A DNA stretch of 51,005 bases from Halobacillus aidingensis (GTDB lineage Bacteria > Bacillota > Bacilli > Bacillales > Halobacillaceae). The position numbers and the translations under genes were made by a program. Every line of letters begins with the position of its first letter. The first letter of the stretch is position 1. Shown here piece after piece: positions 11,101-18,472 of this stretch. The stretch is taken from assembly GCF_900104185.1 (NCBI RefSeq), contig NZ_FNIZ01000027.1:1-51005 (forward strand). The letters are read 5' to 3'. The notes below the pieces were generated by a model. It made no database searches, was not told where the DNA came from, and worked only from the letters and a program-made list of their open reading frames with translations.

Positions 11101-12021
11101 TTAGAAGAAGAAACTTACAATCGACACCGCAAAAAACACCCCCGATGCCACCGTTAAAGCAGCAAGTTCGACATTCTCAGATTTTTTATTGTGCACACGC
11201 CTCTGACGGGACGAAGCCGGTGGGCTTTTGCGTTTCATCAGTACACCGGAAAGGTGGTCTTTCATTTGTGTCGCATTTTGTATATTCCCTTTCCAACATT
11301 GTTGAATCACCCGTCTATAGGGTTTCAGGATCGGTGATGAAGCCAGTTTATTTTCCAGCGCCTTTTGAGGGTGACTTCCTTTTTCAAACCTCTTCGGGTG
11401 GCCCATTTCCATCATGATCATCGTGACGGCAAATAAATCATACGTCGGTTCTGCTTTTCGAGAGCCCATGTTCCAATAGCCCCGATCATAAAATTCAGTG
11501 TATTCTTTAATGGCACGACCTATAGCCGTTACTCCGCCCACATCGATCCAGCGGACTTTTGAACCGGATACTAACAAGTTGTCTGTCTTCAAATCACCGA
11601 ATACAAATCCCGCTTTGTGAAGATTCTCAAGGTCCGCGAGTAATTGGATAGCTAGAATGCCGATCCAATCCTTCGTCTTCCCTTTCAAAAATTCTGTCAC
11701 GGGGGTTCCTTCTACGTATTCCATCACATAAAAAGGGTGCGTCCGGCCAGACACATCCACCCAATCATCCACATCAACAAAAGAAGGCCCAAGTTTCACC
11801 CCTTGGACCTTACTGAATTTTTTGAGCATATTCACTTCCAACATCATTCGCGAACTATCTTCCCCAAGCTTAAGGGCATACGTATCCCCTTGATGGGAAC
11901 GGCATAAAAAAACAGTTCCGCAGGCTCCAGCACCCACTTTTTTGATGATGGTATAAGTACAACCGCTCCATTTACCGGTTACTCGACTTCCAGGGGATAA
12001 GTCAAAAACCTGTTTCTTCAT
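11101..12021 (-). CDS. yabT: YabT-type membrane-anchored serine/threonine kinase
   Basis: Hanks-type kinase; in B. subtilis YabT is a sporulation kinase that is DNA-activated and sits at the septum. The 306-residue protein has the glycine loop GAGACGTV near residue 30, the ATP lysine in YALKLG, and the catalytic loop FGDLKTDN near residue 147. Phe-Gly replaces the usual His-Arg before the catalytic Asp. DVGG stands in place of DFG. A basic linker follows, then one C-terminal transmembrane helix (about 285-305). The start at 12021 has GAGG 9 nt upstream; an ATG at 12036 is an alternative. It overlaps the end of yabS, with which it forms a pair. Confidence 0.9.
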   Translation of the reverse strand: MKKQVFDLSPGSRVTGKWSGCTYTIIKKVGAGACGTVFLCRSHQGDTYALKLGEDSSRMMLEVNMLKKFSKVQGVKLGPSFVDVDDWVDVSGRTHPFYVMEYVEGTPVTEFLKGKTKDWIGILAIQLLADLENLHKAGFVFGDLKTDNLLVSGSKVRWIDVGGVTAIGRAIKEYTEFYDRGYWNMGSRKAEPTYDLFAVTMIMMEMGHPKRFEKGSHPQKALENKLASSPILKPYRRVIQQCWKGNIQNATQMKDHLSGVLMKRKSPPASSRQRRVHNKKSENVELAALTVASGVFFAVSIVSFFF

Positions 12022-12739
12022 ATGGATCTTCCTCATTTCTCAACCGCTCATCGAGAGGTTTCCCTGCAAACGCATAAAGCGCCTCTTTCAACGCAGGTCC
12101 CGTTGGCGTGTATCCTCCACTGTTTAATTTGGAGAAGATCCCATGTATTTCACCCAATTCCGGTGTCCAACCCACCATTTTCGTAATGGTTTTCTTCGGA
12201 TCCGGGAAGGCATATACACTGAATTGGTTAGATCCTGATCTCGCATTCAAGCTAAGGGACAAATCGAAAAGAGCCTCCTTCACGGTCGGCAGCTTATGGT
12301 GCATGCTTGCACTTGTATCCACGAGCACAAGCACCTCAAGGTCGCAGCTCTCTCCGAGTTCGTCCACCACTTCAACCACTTCTCCCCGCTGCTCTGGAGG
12401 AAGTTCTTCAATGGTCTGTTTTTTCCCTAAGATCTCTTGTAATTCTTTATTAACAACCCCTTGAATCGTCTGGGTCATGGCTTGTCTCGTCACCATTTGC
12501 ACGGTTTGGGACAAACTTTTCTGATATACAATTTGACTGACGCCTCCACCTGCCTCAGCAATCGATTCTACTTCTTCAAGCCCTTGTGGCTTGCCACTTT
12601 GCCGATCGTCAAGAACGCCAATCACATTGACCGTTATTCCCTGATTCCTCGCAAGCGCTGCGACGACGACAGGGTCTTCTCCATGGTTCGAGCATCCATC
12701 CGTCAATAAAAGAATCTGCTTTAATCGGCCTGGTTTCAT
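12002..12739 (-). CDS. yabS: VWA-domain protein YabS
   Basis: A 245-residue protein with a von Willebrand A fold. The N-terminal half has LLLTDGCSN and a second metal-site-like stretch LVLVDTSASMHHK near residue 146 carries the DxSxS MIDAS pattern. The B. subtilis homologue is a sporulation gene of unknown biochemical role expressed with yabT. AGGAGGG precedes the ATG. The order spoIIE-yabS-yabT is conserved. No signal peptide is seen. Confidence 0.88.
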   Translation of the reverse strand: MKPGRLKQILLLTDGCSNHGEDPVVVAALARNQGITVNVIGVLDDRQSGKPQGLEEVESIAEAGGGVSQIVYQKSLSQTVQMVTRQAMTQTIQGVVNKELQEILGKKQTIEELPPEQRGEVVEVVDELGESCDLEVLVLVDTSASMHHKLPTVKEALFDLSLSLNARSGSNQFSVYAFPDPKKTITKMVGWTPELGEIHGIFSKLNSGGYTPTGPALKEALYAFAGKPLDERLRNEEDPYEETGF

Positions 12740-12803
12740 TGTGCATATCCCTCCTGATTCGTTGCTTCCATCATCGCCGAAAAGGAGAAATTCTATACTA
12801 CAA

Positions 12804-15251
12804 TCAGGCCTCTTTTTTCACCGAAGGAATCGACGTCCACTCCGGCATATAACGATCAATCCGCGCTACGATAATCGTCATATCATCCATGATCGTTCCA
12901 GATTGGGTCCGTATCACCTCTTCTAATAAAAGATCAGCCATCGCTTGGGGATCTTCATCTGATATTTCCCTGATCTTCCGCTTAAGCCACATGTCTACAT
13001 TACCGATTTGCTTCGGACCTTCCAAAATCCCGTCGCTCATCATGATGAGGAAATCTCCTGCCTTCAATTGTTCACTCCTCATATCCACGTCGACATCCGG
13101 GATGATTCCCATCGGCAGGTTTCCGGCCTCGACGGTGAAAATTTTATCGCCTCGTTTTATATAGCTCGGCGTGCTGCCGACCTTAATGAACTTGGACGTC
13201 GCCTGATGCAGGTCAATCACCGCTAAGTCCAACGTTGAAAAAATTTCATCATTCGTCCGTAAAGACAATATGGAATTAATCGACTGAATGGCTACGGACT
13301 CCTGGATGCCCGATTGAAGAATCTGTTTCAACAGCCTCAGCGTTTCCATACTTTCCTCATGAGCACGTTCCCCGTTACCCATTCCATCACTGATCGCTAA
13401 TGCATATTTCCCCCTTCCTAACTCCATCATTGTAAAGCTGTCTCCTGAAACGAACCCCCCTCCTTTAGCGGCGTGTGCAACTCCCGATTCGATTGAATAA
13501 TGCTTCGCTGATCCAAATGATAAATAACACCTTCCGTTTGGATATGGAGAGATTTCTTCCATTGTGACAACAATGGTTTCTCCCAGAATATCCGAAAGGA
13601 CAGGTGCAATGATTTTCGCTCCTTCCCCTCTATAATTATCAATCTCAACAATTAATTCGAGATCCATGTTTCCCGCATCCAAGGAATAGATTTCTAATTT
13701 TTGAATGACCATCCCCATTCGTTCAAGTGCATGGTAGATCACCTGTTCTTTATGCTCATGGTGCTCACGCTCTTTCACAATTTCCTTTGCAAAATTATTC
13801 ATCACATCAGATACGCCCTGGAGCTGCTCGGCTACAAACTTCCGGCTTTCGTGCACCTGGCGCTTCAATTCTTTGTTGGCATGATAAAAAGACAATTCAT
13901 GATTCATCGTATCAATCAACTTTTGCGGTTTGACGCAATGCTGATCGACGTTCTTTCGCATGACACGGCTGGGCTCCCCTCTTTCATCCAATTCATGCAT
14001 AAGATCGGTCATTAAGTTATGGGTGTCGTCGAATTGATTGACCCAACATTTTTCTTTCTTAAAACATGATTGGCAGGTTTTTTCCGTGACATGACTTAAA
14101 AAATAGTCCACTTCCTCTGCTTCCCCGTTATCCTCCTTTGGAGACTCTAAATGAGTAAAACTTTTTGATAAAGCCTGAAAAACGTCCGAAAACTTCCCGA
14201 CCCTGACAGCCGTGACGTCTCGCACTTTTTGTAAGTATTTTTGCTGTTCCGAATGGTGTTCATCCGTCCCCGGAACATATCGTGATAATTGCTTGACCCA
14301 CGAATTCGGGGTCAGCATGAACAAAACCACCGCACAGGCCGAAGCCCACAGCGAAGATGGAAGATCAGCTCCACTGCTCACATAGAAACCAATCAATAAA
14401 GTACCGACGATGAGTCCTACGCTCACCCCGGCCTTTTTCCCTTCTTTTAATAACCCCCCTAATAAGCCTGAGAAAGCGAGCAGGCTCATTTGATAGATAT
14501 GATCCATATTGGATAGGCTTAAAACCAGTCCGGTCACTACACCGACCGTTGATCCAATCGCAGCCCCGGCAGTATAGGCCATCAAAATAACTAAGTATCG
14601 AGCAAAAATATCGACCACGGCAACGCCCTGTACCTGCCAGCCGATCATTCCCGTTAAAACAGAGGCCAATAATATGATTAAACAAACAATTTCTTCATTT
14701 GTTAACGATGGTTGATATCTTTGTGGTGTTAAAAGCGGAATGCTTTGCATAAAGATGAGTACAAGGATAAAAGCTAGTACTCCTTCCGCCACCATCAAAG
14801 TAAGTTCGTAGAGCTGCCAACGATCCAGCAGAGCGAGACTCACGGTTCTCGGAATCAAGCTTGCCATCAACGCAATCATCGGCAGCCATTTCTGGGGGTG
14901 ACTTGTTTTGCGCAATGCCAGACTTAAGAGCAAAAAAGTCGTCGACGCCCCTACAATAAAACCCGCATGACCGTAGCTGTATGTAGAAGCCCCGGCGGCC
15001 ATCATAATTGTGACGGGTATGACAAGCGGACGCTTTAGCCACCAGATCACCGCTAAAAATGCTACGCCAAAAGGGGCCATGGACGATAGAATGATGGCTC
15101 GTCCTAATAATAACGCCAGCACCATGTGGAAAACCCCTTTGTTTGCCATAAAGGAAAACGTACCGAATGAAGCCTTTTGTAACCCTCTCACGATCCCGGA
15201 TCCTCTGACGGCCGATGGACGACTTTCTCGTTTTGATACAGTTCCTAACAT
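12804..15251 (-). CDS. spoIIE: Stage II sporulation protein E, PP2C phosphatase
   Basis: Membrane phosphatase that dephosphorylates SpoIIAA and so activates sigma-F in the forespore; it also joins FtsZ at the polar septum. The 815-residue protein (827 in B. subtilis) has an N-terminal block of about ten hydrophobic helices (residues about 35-325), a central regulatory region containing a CxxCFKKEKCW cysteine cluster, and a C-terminal PP2C domain with ISDGMGNGERAHEES and MMSDGILEGP, whose aspartates bind metal. The ATG at 15251 was chosen because AAGGAG lies 8 nt upstream. The promoter has an unusual 21-bp spacing. Confidence 0.97.
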   Translation of the reverse strand: MLGTVSKRESRPSAVRGSGIVRGLQKASFGTFSFMANKGVFHMVLALLLGRAIILSSMAPFGVAFLAVIWWLKRPLVIPVTIMMAAGASTYSYGHAGFIVGASTTFLLLSLALRKTSHPQKWLPMIALMASLIPRTVSLALLDRWQLYELTLMVAEGVLAFILVLIFMQSIPLLTPQRYQPSLTNEEIVCLIILLASVLTGMIGWQVQGVAVVDIFARYLVILMAYTAGAAIGSTVGVVTGLVLSLSNMDHIYQMSLLAFSGLLGGLLKEGKKAGVSVGLIVGTLLIGFYVSSGADLPSSLWASACAVVLFMLTPNSWVKQLSRYVPGTDEHHSEQQKYLQKVRDVTAVRVGKFSDVFQALSKSFTHLESPKEDNGEAEEVDYFLSHVTEKTCQSCFKKEKCWVNQFDDTHNLMTDLMHELDERGEPSRVMRKNVDQHCVKPQKLIDTMNHELSFYHANKELKRQVHESRKFVAEQLQGVSDVMNNFAKEIVKEREHHEHKEQVIYHALERMGMVIQKLEIYSLDAGNMDLELIVEIDNYRGEGAKIIAPVLSDILGETIVVTMEEISPYPNGRCYLSFGSAKHYSIESGVAHAAKGGGFVSGDSFTMMELGRGKYALAISDGMGNGERAHEESMETLRLLKQILQSGIQESVAIQSINSILSLRTNDEIFSTLDLAVIDLHQATSKFIKVGSTPSYIKRGDKIFTVEAGNLPMGIIPDVDVDMRSEQLKAGDFLIMMSDGILEGPKQIGNVDMWLKRKIREISDEDPQAMADLLLEEVIRTQSGTIMDDMTIIVARIDRYMPEWTSIPSVKKEA

Positions 15252-15278
15252 TTTCATCACTCCTTCTTTGTGAAACCT

Positions 15279-15311
15279 ATTAAACCACACCCAGAACAAG
15301 CATTTTGTCAA
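15279..15311 (-). promoter_or_regulatory. spoIIE promoter, 21-bp spacing
   Basis: TTGACA (15306-15311) and TTTAAT (15279-15284) are 21 bp apart on the minus strand. The B. subtilis spoIIE promoter, activated by phosphorylated Spo0A with sigma-A, has the same abnormal spacing. A TGTAGAA sequence on the minus strand (15368-15374), one mismatch from the Spo0A box TGTCGAA, lies about 57 bp upstream of the -35. Confidence 0.78.
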
Positions 15312-15464
15312 AACAACAGGAGAGCAGAAACAAAAACTTCGATGGTTTTCACAAGAAGAAAGGTCGTTTCTACAAAATCTCCCCAACCGCATCCCTCTAC
15401 GTTCCAAAAATCTTCCTCATTCCCTAGCGAAATAGACAGAGTTATCTGATATTTTTATTTCTTG

Positions 15465-15493
15465 TTGACAGTTTATTTATCATGGTGTAATAT
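15465..15493 (+). promoter_or_regulatory. tRNA promoter
   Basis: TTGACA (15465-15470) and TAATAT (15488-15493) are 17 bp apart on the plus strand, about 30 bp before the mature tRNA-Met. It is one of the best sigma-A promoters in the window. Confidence 0.88.
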
Positions 15494-15528
15494 ATTTTTT
15501 GTGCTTCCGAGAGAGCATTCAATTAAAT

Positions 15529-15605
15529 GGCGGTGTAGCTCAGCTGGCTAGAGCGTACGGTTCATACCCGTGAGGTCGGGGGTTCGATCCCCTCCGCCGC
15601 TACCA
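15529..15605 (+). tRNA. tRNA-Met (CAU), elongator
   Basis: A full cloverleaf with anticodon CAT in loop TTCATAC, anticodon stem TACGG/CCGTG, T arm GGGGG-TTCGATC-CCCTC and an encoded 3' CCA. The anticodon stem lacks the three G-C pairs of the initiator. It matches the Met gene at the same place beside spoIIE in B. subtilis. Confidence 0.97.
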
Positions 15606-15626
15606 TTATTTTTTGCCATACATATT

Positions 15627-15698
15627 GGCCCGTTGGTCAAGTGGTTAAGACACCGCCCTTTCACGGCGGTAACACGGGTTCGAATCCCGTACGGGTCA
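15627..15698 (+). tRNA. tRNA-Glu (UUC)
   Basis: Cloverleaf with acceptor GGCCCGT/ACGGGTC, anticodon TTC in loop CTTTCAC, and T arm CGGGTTCGAATCCCG. After the discriminator A the DNA reads TCA instead of CCA, so the CCA end is not encoded and must be added after processing. It is transcribed together with the Met tRNA 21 nt upstream. Confidence 0.96.
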
Positions 15699-15717
15699 TC
15701 AGAAACATTCTTGTCCT

Positions 15718-15760
15718 AAAAAAGTCGCGTCTCTATATAGAGACGCGACTTTTTTTATTT
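15718..15760 (+). terminator. Terminator of the tRNA operon
   Basis: A perfect palindrome AGTCGCGTCTCTAT with its mirror (15723-15750), followed by a run of seven or more T on the plus strand. Confidence 0.93.
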
Positions 15761-15780
15761 ACTTTACTTATTCAGCTAAA

Positions 15781-16348
15781 TGGCAGGATTTTTGAAGATT
15801 TGATTTCGAGACTTCTGTGAGAGTTTAGGGGCTCCGGGAAAAGGTTCGCTTTCCGTGGGCGAGTGATGAGCCTCCTCGAGCTAACGCTCTGTGGGGTCTC
15901 ATCTCCCACGCACTTCCCACAGGAGTCTCACCGTTTCCCTCCGCCCCTTTGCCATATGAGGTTCTCGAAATCCCTCTACTAGTAACCTGCCGAGCTCTGT
16001 AATACAGCCCTGTTCACCTACGCCGTTATAGAGTCGTTTTAATCATAGATCCTTCACGAATAAGGCATGGGAACAGGGTCTGGGAAACGTCCGCATGAAA
16101 AGCGAATGGGGGCACGAACGTGGGTGTTTTTCTACTGACTGATTCAAAGCACTGCAAATCGTCGTTTCCCTGACCCCGTATCCATGGTCAGGAACTATCA
16201 TTAATTATTTCAACTAGACAAGGCTTCCTTTAACGATGCGCGGTATGTGCACCTTGCACTCCCGCGGAAAGCGAGTCGCCCCCGCAGCCCCCATCCACCC
16301 AACAGAAGTCTCGAAACTGAGTCTTCAACTAAAGGGAGCTTTAGTGGA
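15781..16348 (-). repeat. Composite repeat, copy A (reverse orientation, partly decayed)
   Basis: No gene is seen here. Read on the minus strand, the segment begins CCACTAAAGCTCCCT, continues to GAAGACTCAGTTTC, and ends TTTCGAGA...TGGCAGGATT in reverse sense, the same ends as copies B (34355-34786) and C (44324-44856). It holds one complete core (15801-15973) bounded by ATTTCGAGA inverted repeats, and one truncated core (about 16258-16312, with CTCCCGCGGAAAGCGAG). A different 121-bp inverted-repeat element (16066-16186) sits between them. It lies between the tRNA terminator and the yabR terminator. Confidence 0.8.
16066..16186. mobile_element. 121-bp inverted-repeat element nested in copy A
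   Basis: The 24-nt ends (16066-16089 and 16163-16186) are inverted repeats matching at 20 of 24 positions, with the common stretch GGGAAACG/CGTTTCCC. The 73-bp middle has no coding potential. It is absent from the matching places in copies B and C, so it may be a later insertion such as a miniature inverted-repeat element. No target duplication is evident. Confidence 0.5.
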
Positions 16349-16362
16349 GGAAATGATGGCAT

Positions 16363-16396
16363 ACAAAAAAGCAGATCCGTTATGGATCTGCTTTTT
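16363..16396 (-). terminator. Terminator of yabR
   Basis: AAAAGCAGATCC and GGATCTGCTTTT arms with runs of A and T on both sides. It lies 45 bp past the yabR stop and could also stop transcripts from the plus strand. Confidence 0.88.
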
Positions 16397-16441
16397 ATTT
16401 ATGAAGACGTGCACCTTTTACTCATTGTCCTAGACAGCAAG

Positions 16442-16828
16442 CTATCCTCTTTTAGCACCTCGACCTCCACGTTTGGATTCCGTGTGCTTCTTCAGTGATG
16501 CCAGTCGCTCGTCACTATCCTTGATAAATCGGTTCATTTTCTGTTCGAATGATTCAGCCGGCTTACGAGGTTTCTGTGGGCGACGACCGTAATTCTCTTT
16601 TGCTTTCTTAATGGAAAGACCAATCTTCCCATCATCTCCGACATTAATGACTTTCACATCCACCTGGTCTCCCTGGCTTAAGTGCTCATTAATATCCTTT
16701 ACGTAGTTATCGGCAACTTCACTAATGTGAACCAACCCCGTCTTACCATCTGGAAGCTCGACGAACGCTCCGAAATTAGTGATACCCGTTACCTTACCCT
16801 GCAGCTTGCTGCCTACTTCAATTGACAT
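16442..16828 (-). CDS. yabR: S1 RNA-binding domain protein YabR
   Basis: A 128-residue protein whose first 75 residues form one S1 domain (GKVTGITNFGAFVELPDGKTGLVHISE in outline, then DQVDVKVINVGDDGKIGLSIK). The C-terminal tail is basic and ends in an RGGRGAKRG-like stretch, consistent with RNA binding. The B. subtilis homologue is a ribosome-associated general stress protein of unclear role. GGAGGAG precedes the ATG by 10 nt. It follows divIC and has its own promoter overlapping the divIC stop. Confidence 0.95.
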   Translation of the reverse strand: MSIEVGSKLQGKVTGITNFGAFVELPDGKTGLVHISEVADNYVKDINEHLSQGDQVDVKVINVGDDGKIGLSIKKAKENYGRRPQKPRKPAESFEQKMNRFIKDSDERLASLKKHTESKRGGRGAKRG

Positions 16829-16880
16829 AAAAAAAATGCTCCTCCTTAAATTTTCGATAAAAAAATTATCCTTCTTATAT

Positions 16881-16910
16881 ATTATATATAAGCTTTGAAA
16901 AGAGTGTCAA
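16881..16910 (-). promoter_or_regulatory. yabR promoter
   Basis: TTGACA (16905-16910, overlapping the divIC stop codon) and TATAAT (16881-16886) are 18 bp apart on the minus strand. Confidence 0.75.
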
Positions 16911-17290
16911 TATGACGGGTCCTCATTAGGCATTTTAAATATAATTTCTCCTTCTTTTGAGAAGAAATAGTTCGTCCGCGCAATCTGCAGCACATACTCT
17001 TCATCCTTAAGAAGTTCAATTTCCTGCTCTAAACCTTTTTCCTCTTTTTTCAAAGCGGTCATCTCTTGTTGCAACTGTTCGTATTTCTCCTGCTTATCTG
17101 CATACAAAGACTGTTGTTTCATAGAATAAAACACCATGGAGCCAGCAACGATCGACACTAACAGGGCAAACATAACGAGACGGCGGACTAATCGCTTTTT
17201 CTTACGTTGGTGTCTGTCCATATAGGCATCGTAGTGCTTCATGTATGTAGAATCCAGACGTGCCACAGACTCCGTTTGTCTCTTTGCCAT
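16907..17290 (-). CDS. divIC: Cell-division protein DivIC
   Basis: Bitopic membrane protein of the divisome that pairs with FtsL and DivIB. The 127-residue sequence has a basic cytoplasmic N terminus (RHQRKKKRLVRR), one transmembrane helix (about residues 37-57), then an extracytoplasmic leucine-zipper-like coiled coil (about 60-95) and the conserved end with ARTNYFFSKEGE. Size and layout match the family. AAAGGAGG precedes the ATG. It follows yabQ by 15 nt in the yabP-yabQ-divIC cluster. Confidence 0.96.
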   Translation of the reverse strand: MAKRQTESVARLDSTYMKHYDAYMDRHQRKKKRLVRRLVMFALLVSIVAGSMVFYSMKQQSLYADKQEKYEQLQQEMTALKKEEKGLEQEIELLKDEEYVLQIARTNYFFSKEGEIIFKMPNEDPSY

Positions 17291-17305
17291 GAAAGTAGGC
17301 CTCCT

Positions 17306-17893
17306 TTACTTCTTGATTCGTTTCATCCAATTGTTCATTGTATTCTTCATTTTATCCAGAAACCCTGCTAAATCCCTTAAGTAATTTTTCATGTTTTTCG
17401 GCAAGAGTCGCCAAATGATTCGAAAAATTAGCCGGATCGGATAAAATACGACAAGAAACAATATAATGGTACCCTTTAAAAGTATCTTATAAACGCCAAG
17501 AAGTAAAGAAATTATAAGGAAAATGATGGATTTCGAGGGTATAAAAATTAAATAATACACGGTCTTTTTCAAAAAACGGAAAACAGCCATGCTGATCCGT
17601 ATCCACATTTCAAGTGTTTTTAAGTAAAGGTTCTGAAACATCGCACGATACGCGGCAAAGCCACAAACGATCGCCACGAAAACATAAACCCGCAGCTCTC
17701 CATAATTAGCGAGGTACAACAAATAGAAGAGAAAAGAGGCTTGAAGGAGCCAAAAGCCCAGTTGATAAATGATTTCAAGCCAGCCCCTCTTTCTTTTTCC
17801 GAAAAAGCGCTCAAACGTATCCAGTGAAGCGCCGACAAACACCCCTCCCCCAATCATGGCAAGAATCGTTATGAACTGAGTGGTAAGGGTCAT
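17306..17893 (-). CDS. yabQ: Spore cortex protein YabQ
   Basis: Polytopic membrane protein needed for spore cortex formation in B. subtilis. The 195-residue sequence has several hydrophobic helices: about 5-25, 42-65, 68-90 and a long block 110-165, followed by a basic C terminus ending RIKK. The start overlaps the yabP stop as ATGA (17890-17893), so the two are translationally coupled. Confidence 0.92.
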   Translation of the reverse strand: MTLTTQFITILAMIGGGVFVGASLDTFERFFGKRKRGWLEIIYQLGFWLLQASFLFYLLYLANYGELRVYVFVAIVCGFAAYRAMFQNLYLKTLEMWIRISMAVFRFLKKTVYYLIFIPSKSIIFLIISLLLGVYKILLKGTIILFLVVFYPIRLIFRIIWRLLPKNMKNYLRDLAGFLDKMKNTMNNWMKRIKK

Positions 17894-18195
17894 TTGAACA
17901 GCTTGCTAAACAGGCCTTTAGCTTTCTCCCCTTGATGCTCGTCCAAGTAGGTCATTTCATACATTTTCCCTTTGATTGATACGACTCCAGAATCCAAGTC
18001 CAGGTTTTTCATTTGCAGGTTTTGTCCACGGACAACAAGATACCCCATCGATGTCTGGAGGAGGAATTCTTCACTATCGAAACTATCCACCTCTTTCACA
18101 CCTGAGATTTCTATATTTCTTCTATTCCATACTTTCACATTATGTTCCACTGGTTGCTGACTGCGTATCCCTTGATTCTTTTCATAACCTTCCAT
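17890..18195 (-). CDS. yabP: Sporulation protein YabP
   Basis: Small soluble protein of the YabP/YqfC family, required for spore development and made in the mother cell under sigma-E in B. subtilis. The 101 residues show the family beta-strand pattern: NRRNIEISGVKEVDSFDSEEFLLQT, then GYLVVRGQNLQMKNLDLDSGVVSIKG in outline. AAGGGGG lies about 10 nt before the ATG. An intrinsic terminator and repeats separate it from the rqcP unit upstream, so it needs its own promoter. I could not fix a clear sigma-E site. Confidence 0.94.
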   Translation of the reverse strand: MEGYEKNQGIRSQQPVEHNVKVWNRRNIEISGVKEVDSFDSEEFLLQTSMGYLVVRGQNLQMKNLDLDSGVVSIKGKMYEMTYLDEHQGEKAKGLFSKLFK

Positions 18196-18251
18196 CTCAT
18201 CACAGCCCCCTTCTCTAGTACAAGCTATGAGAAAAAAGAAGAGATTAGAAC

Positions 18252-18290
18252 TCTAGAATGCGGAAGCGCCTGGGGGCAGCCCCGACAACC
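18252..18290. repeat. Truncated hairpin repeat of the GACAAGCATA family
   Basis: GCGGAAGCGCCTGGGGGCAG followed by CCCCGACAACCATAA resembles the left arm of the units at 22566-22743 (GGAGGTGCCT...CGACAAGCATA). The right arm is missing. It sits just beside the GTGCCTGGCAC array. Confidence 0.6.
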
Positions 18291-18320
18291 ATAAATTATA
18301 ATTACCAACCAATGTGTACC

Positions 18321-18387
18321 GTGCCTGGCACCGACTAAAAGCTTTTCAGTGCCAGGCACCCTTTTATACACGGGCGGTGCCTGGCAC
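18321..18387. repeat. Array of GTGCCWGGCAC, 28-bp period (3 copies)
   Basis: The 11-bp palindrome occurs at 18321-18331 (centre T), 18349-18359 (centre A) and 18377-18387 (centre T), with exact 28-bp steps and 17-nt spacers. Neighbouring copies are perfect reverse complements, so each pair can form an 11-bp stem. The first spacer also contains the palindrome AAAAGCTTTT. Confidence 0.85.
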
Positions 18388-18437
18388 CAATGAGAGCTAC
18401 GCCAGGGTCCGGCATATAAAAGAAATACAGAAAAGCA

Positions 18438-18467
18438 GAAAAAACCACTGCCGAAGCTGGCAGTGGT
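18438..18467 (-). terminator. Terminator of rqcP
   Basis: CCACTGCC/GGCAGTGG hairpin with a GAAGCT loop (18445-18466), followed on the minus strand by TTTTTTCTGC. It lies just after the rqcP stop. Confidence 0.9.
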
Positions 18468-18472
18468 TTTTG

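Noticed and set aside
15699-15701. Counting TCA as an encoded CCA of tRNA-Glu
   Set aside because: The first base is T, so the tRNA gene was ended at the discriminator base 15698.
18321-18387. CRISPR array
   Set aside because: The repeated unit is only 11 bp, palindromic and alternating in orientation, spacers are 17 nt, there are three copies and no cas gene nearby. The same holds for 23043-23164.
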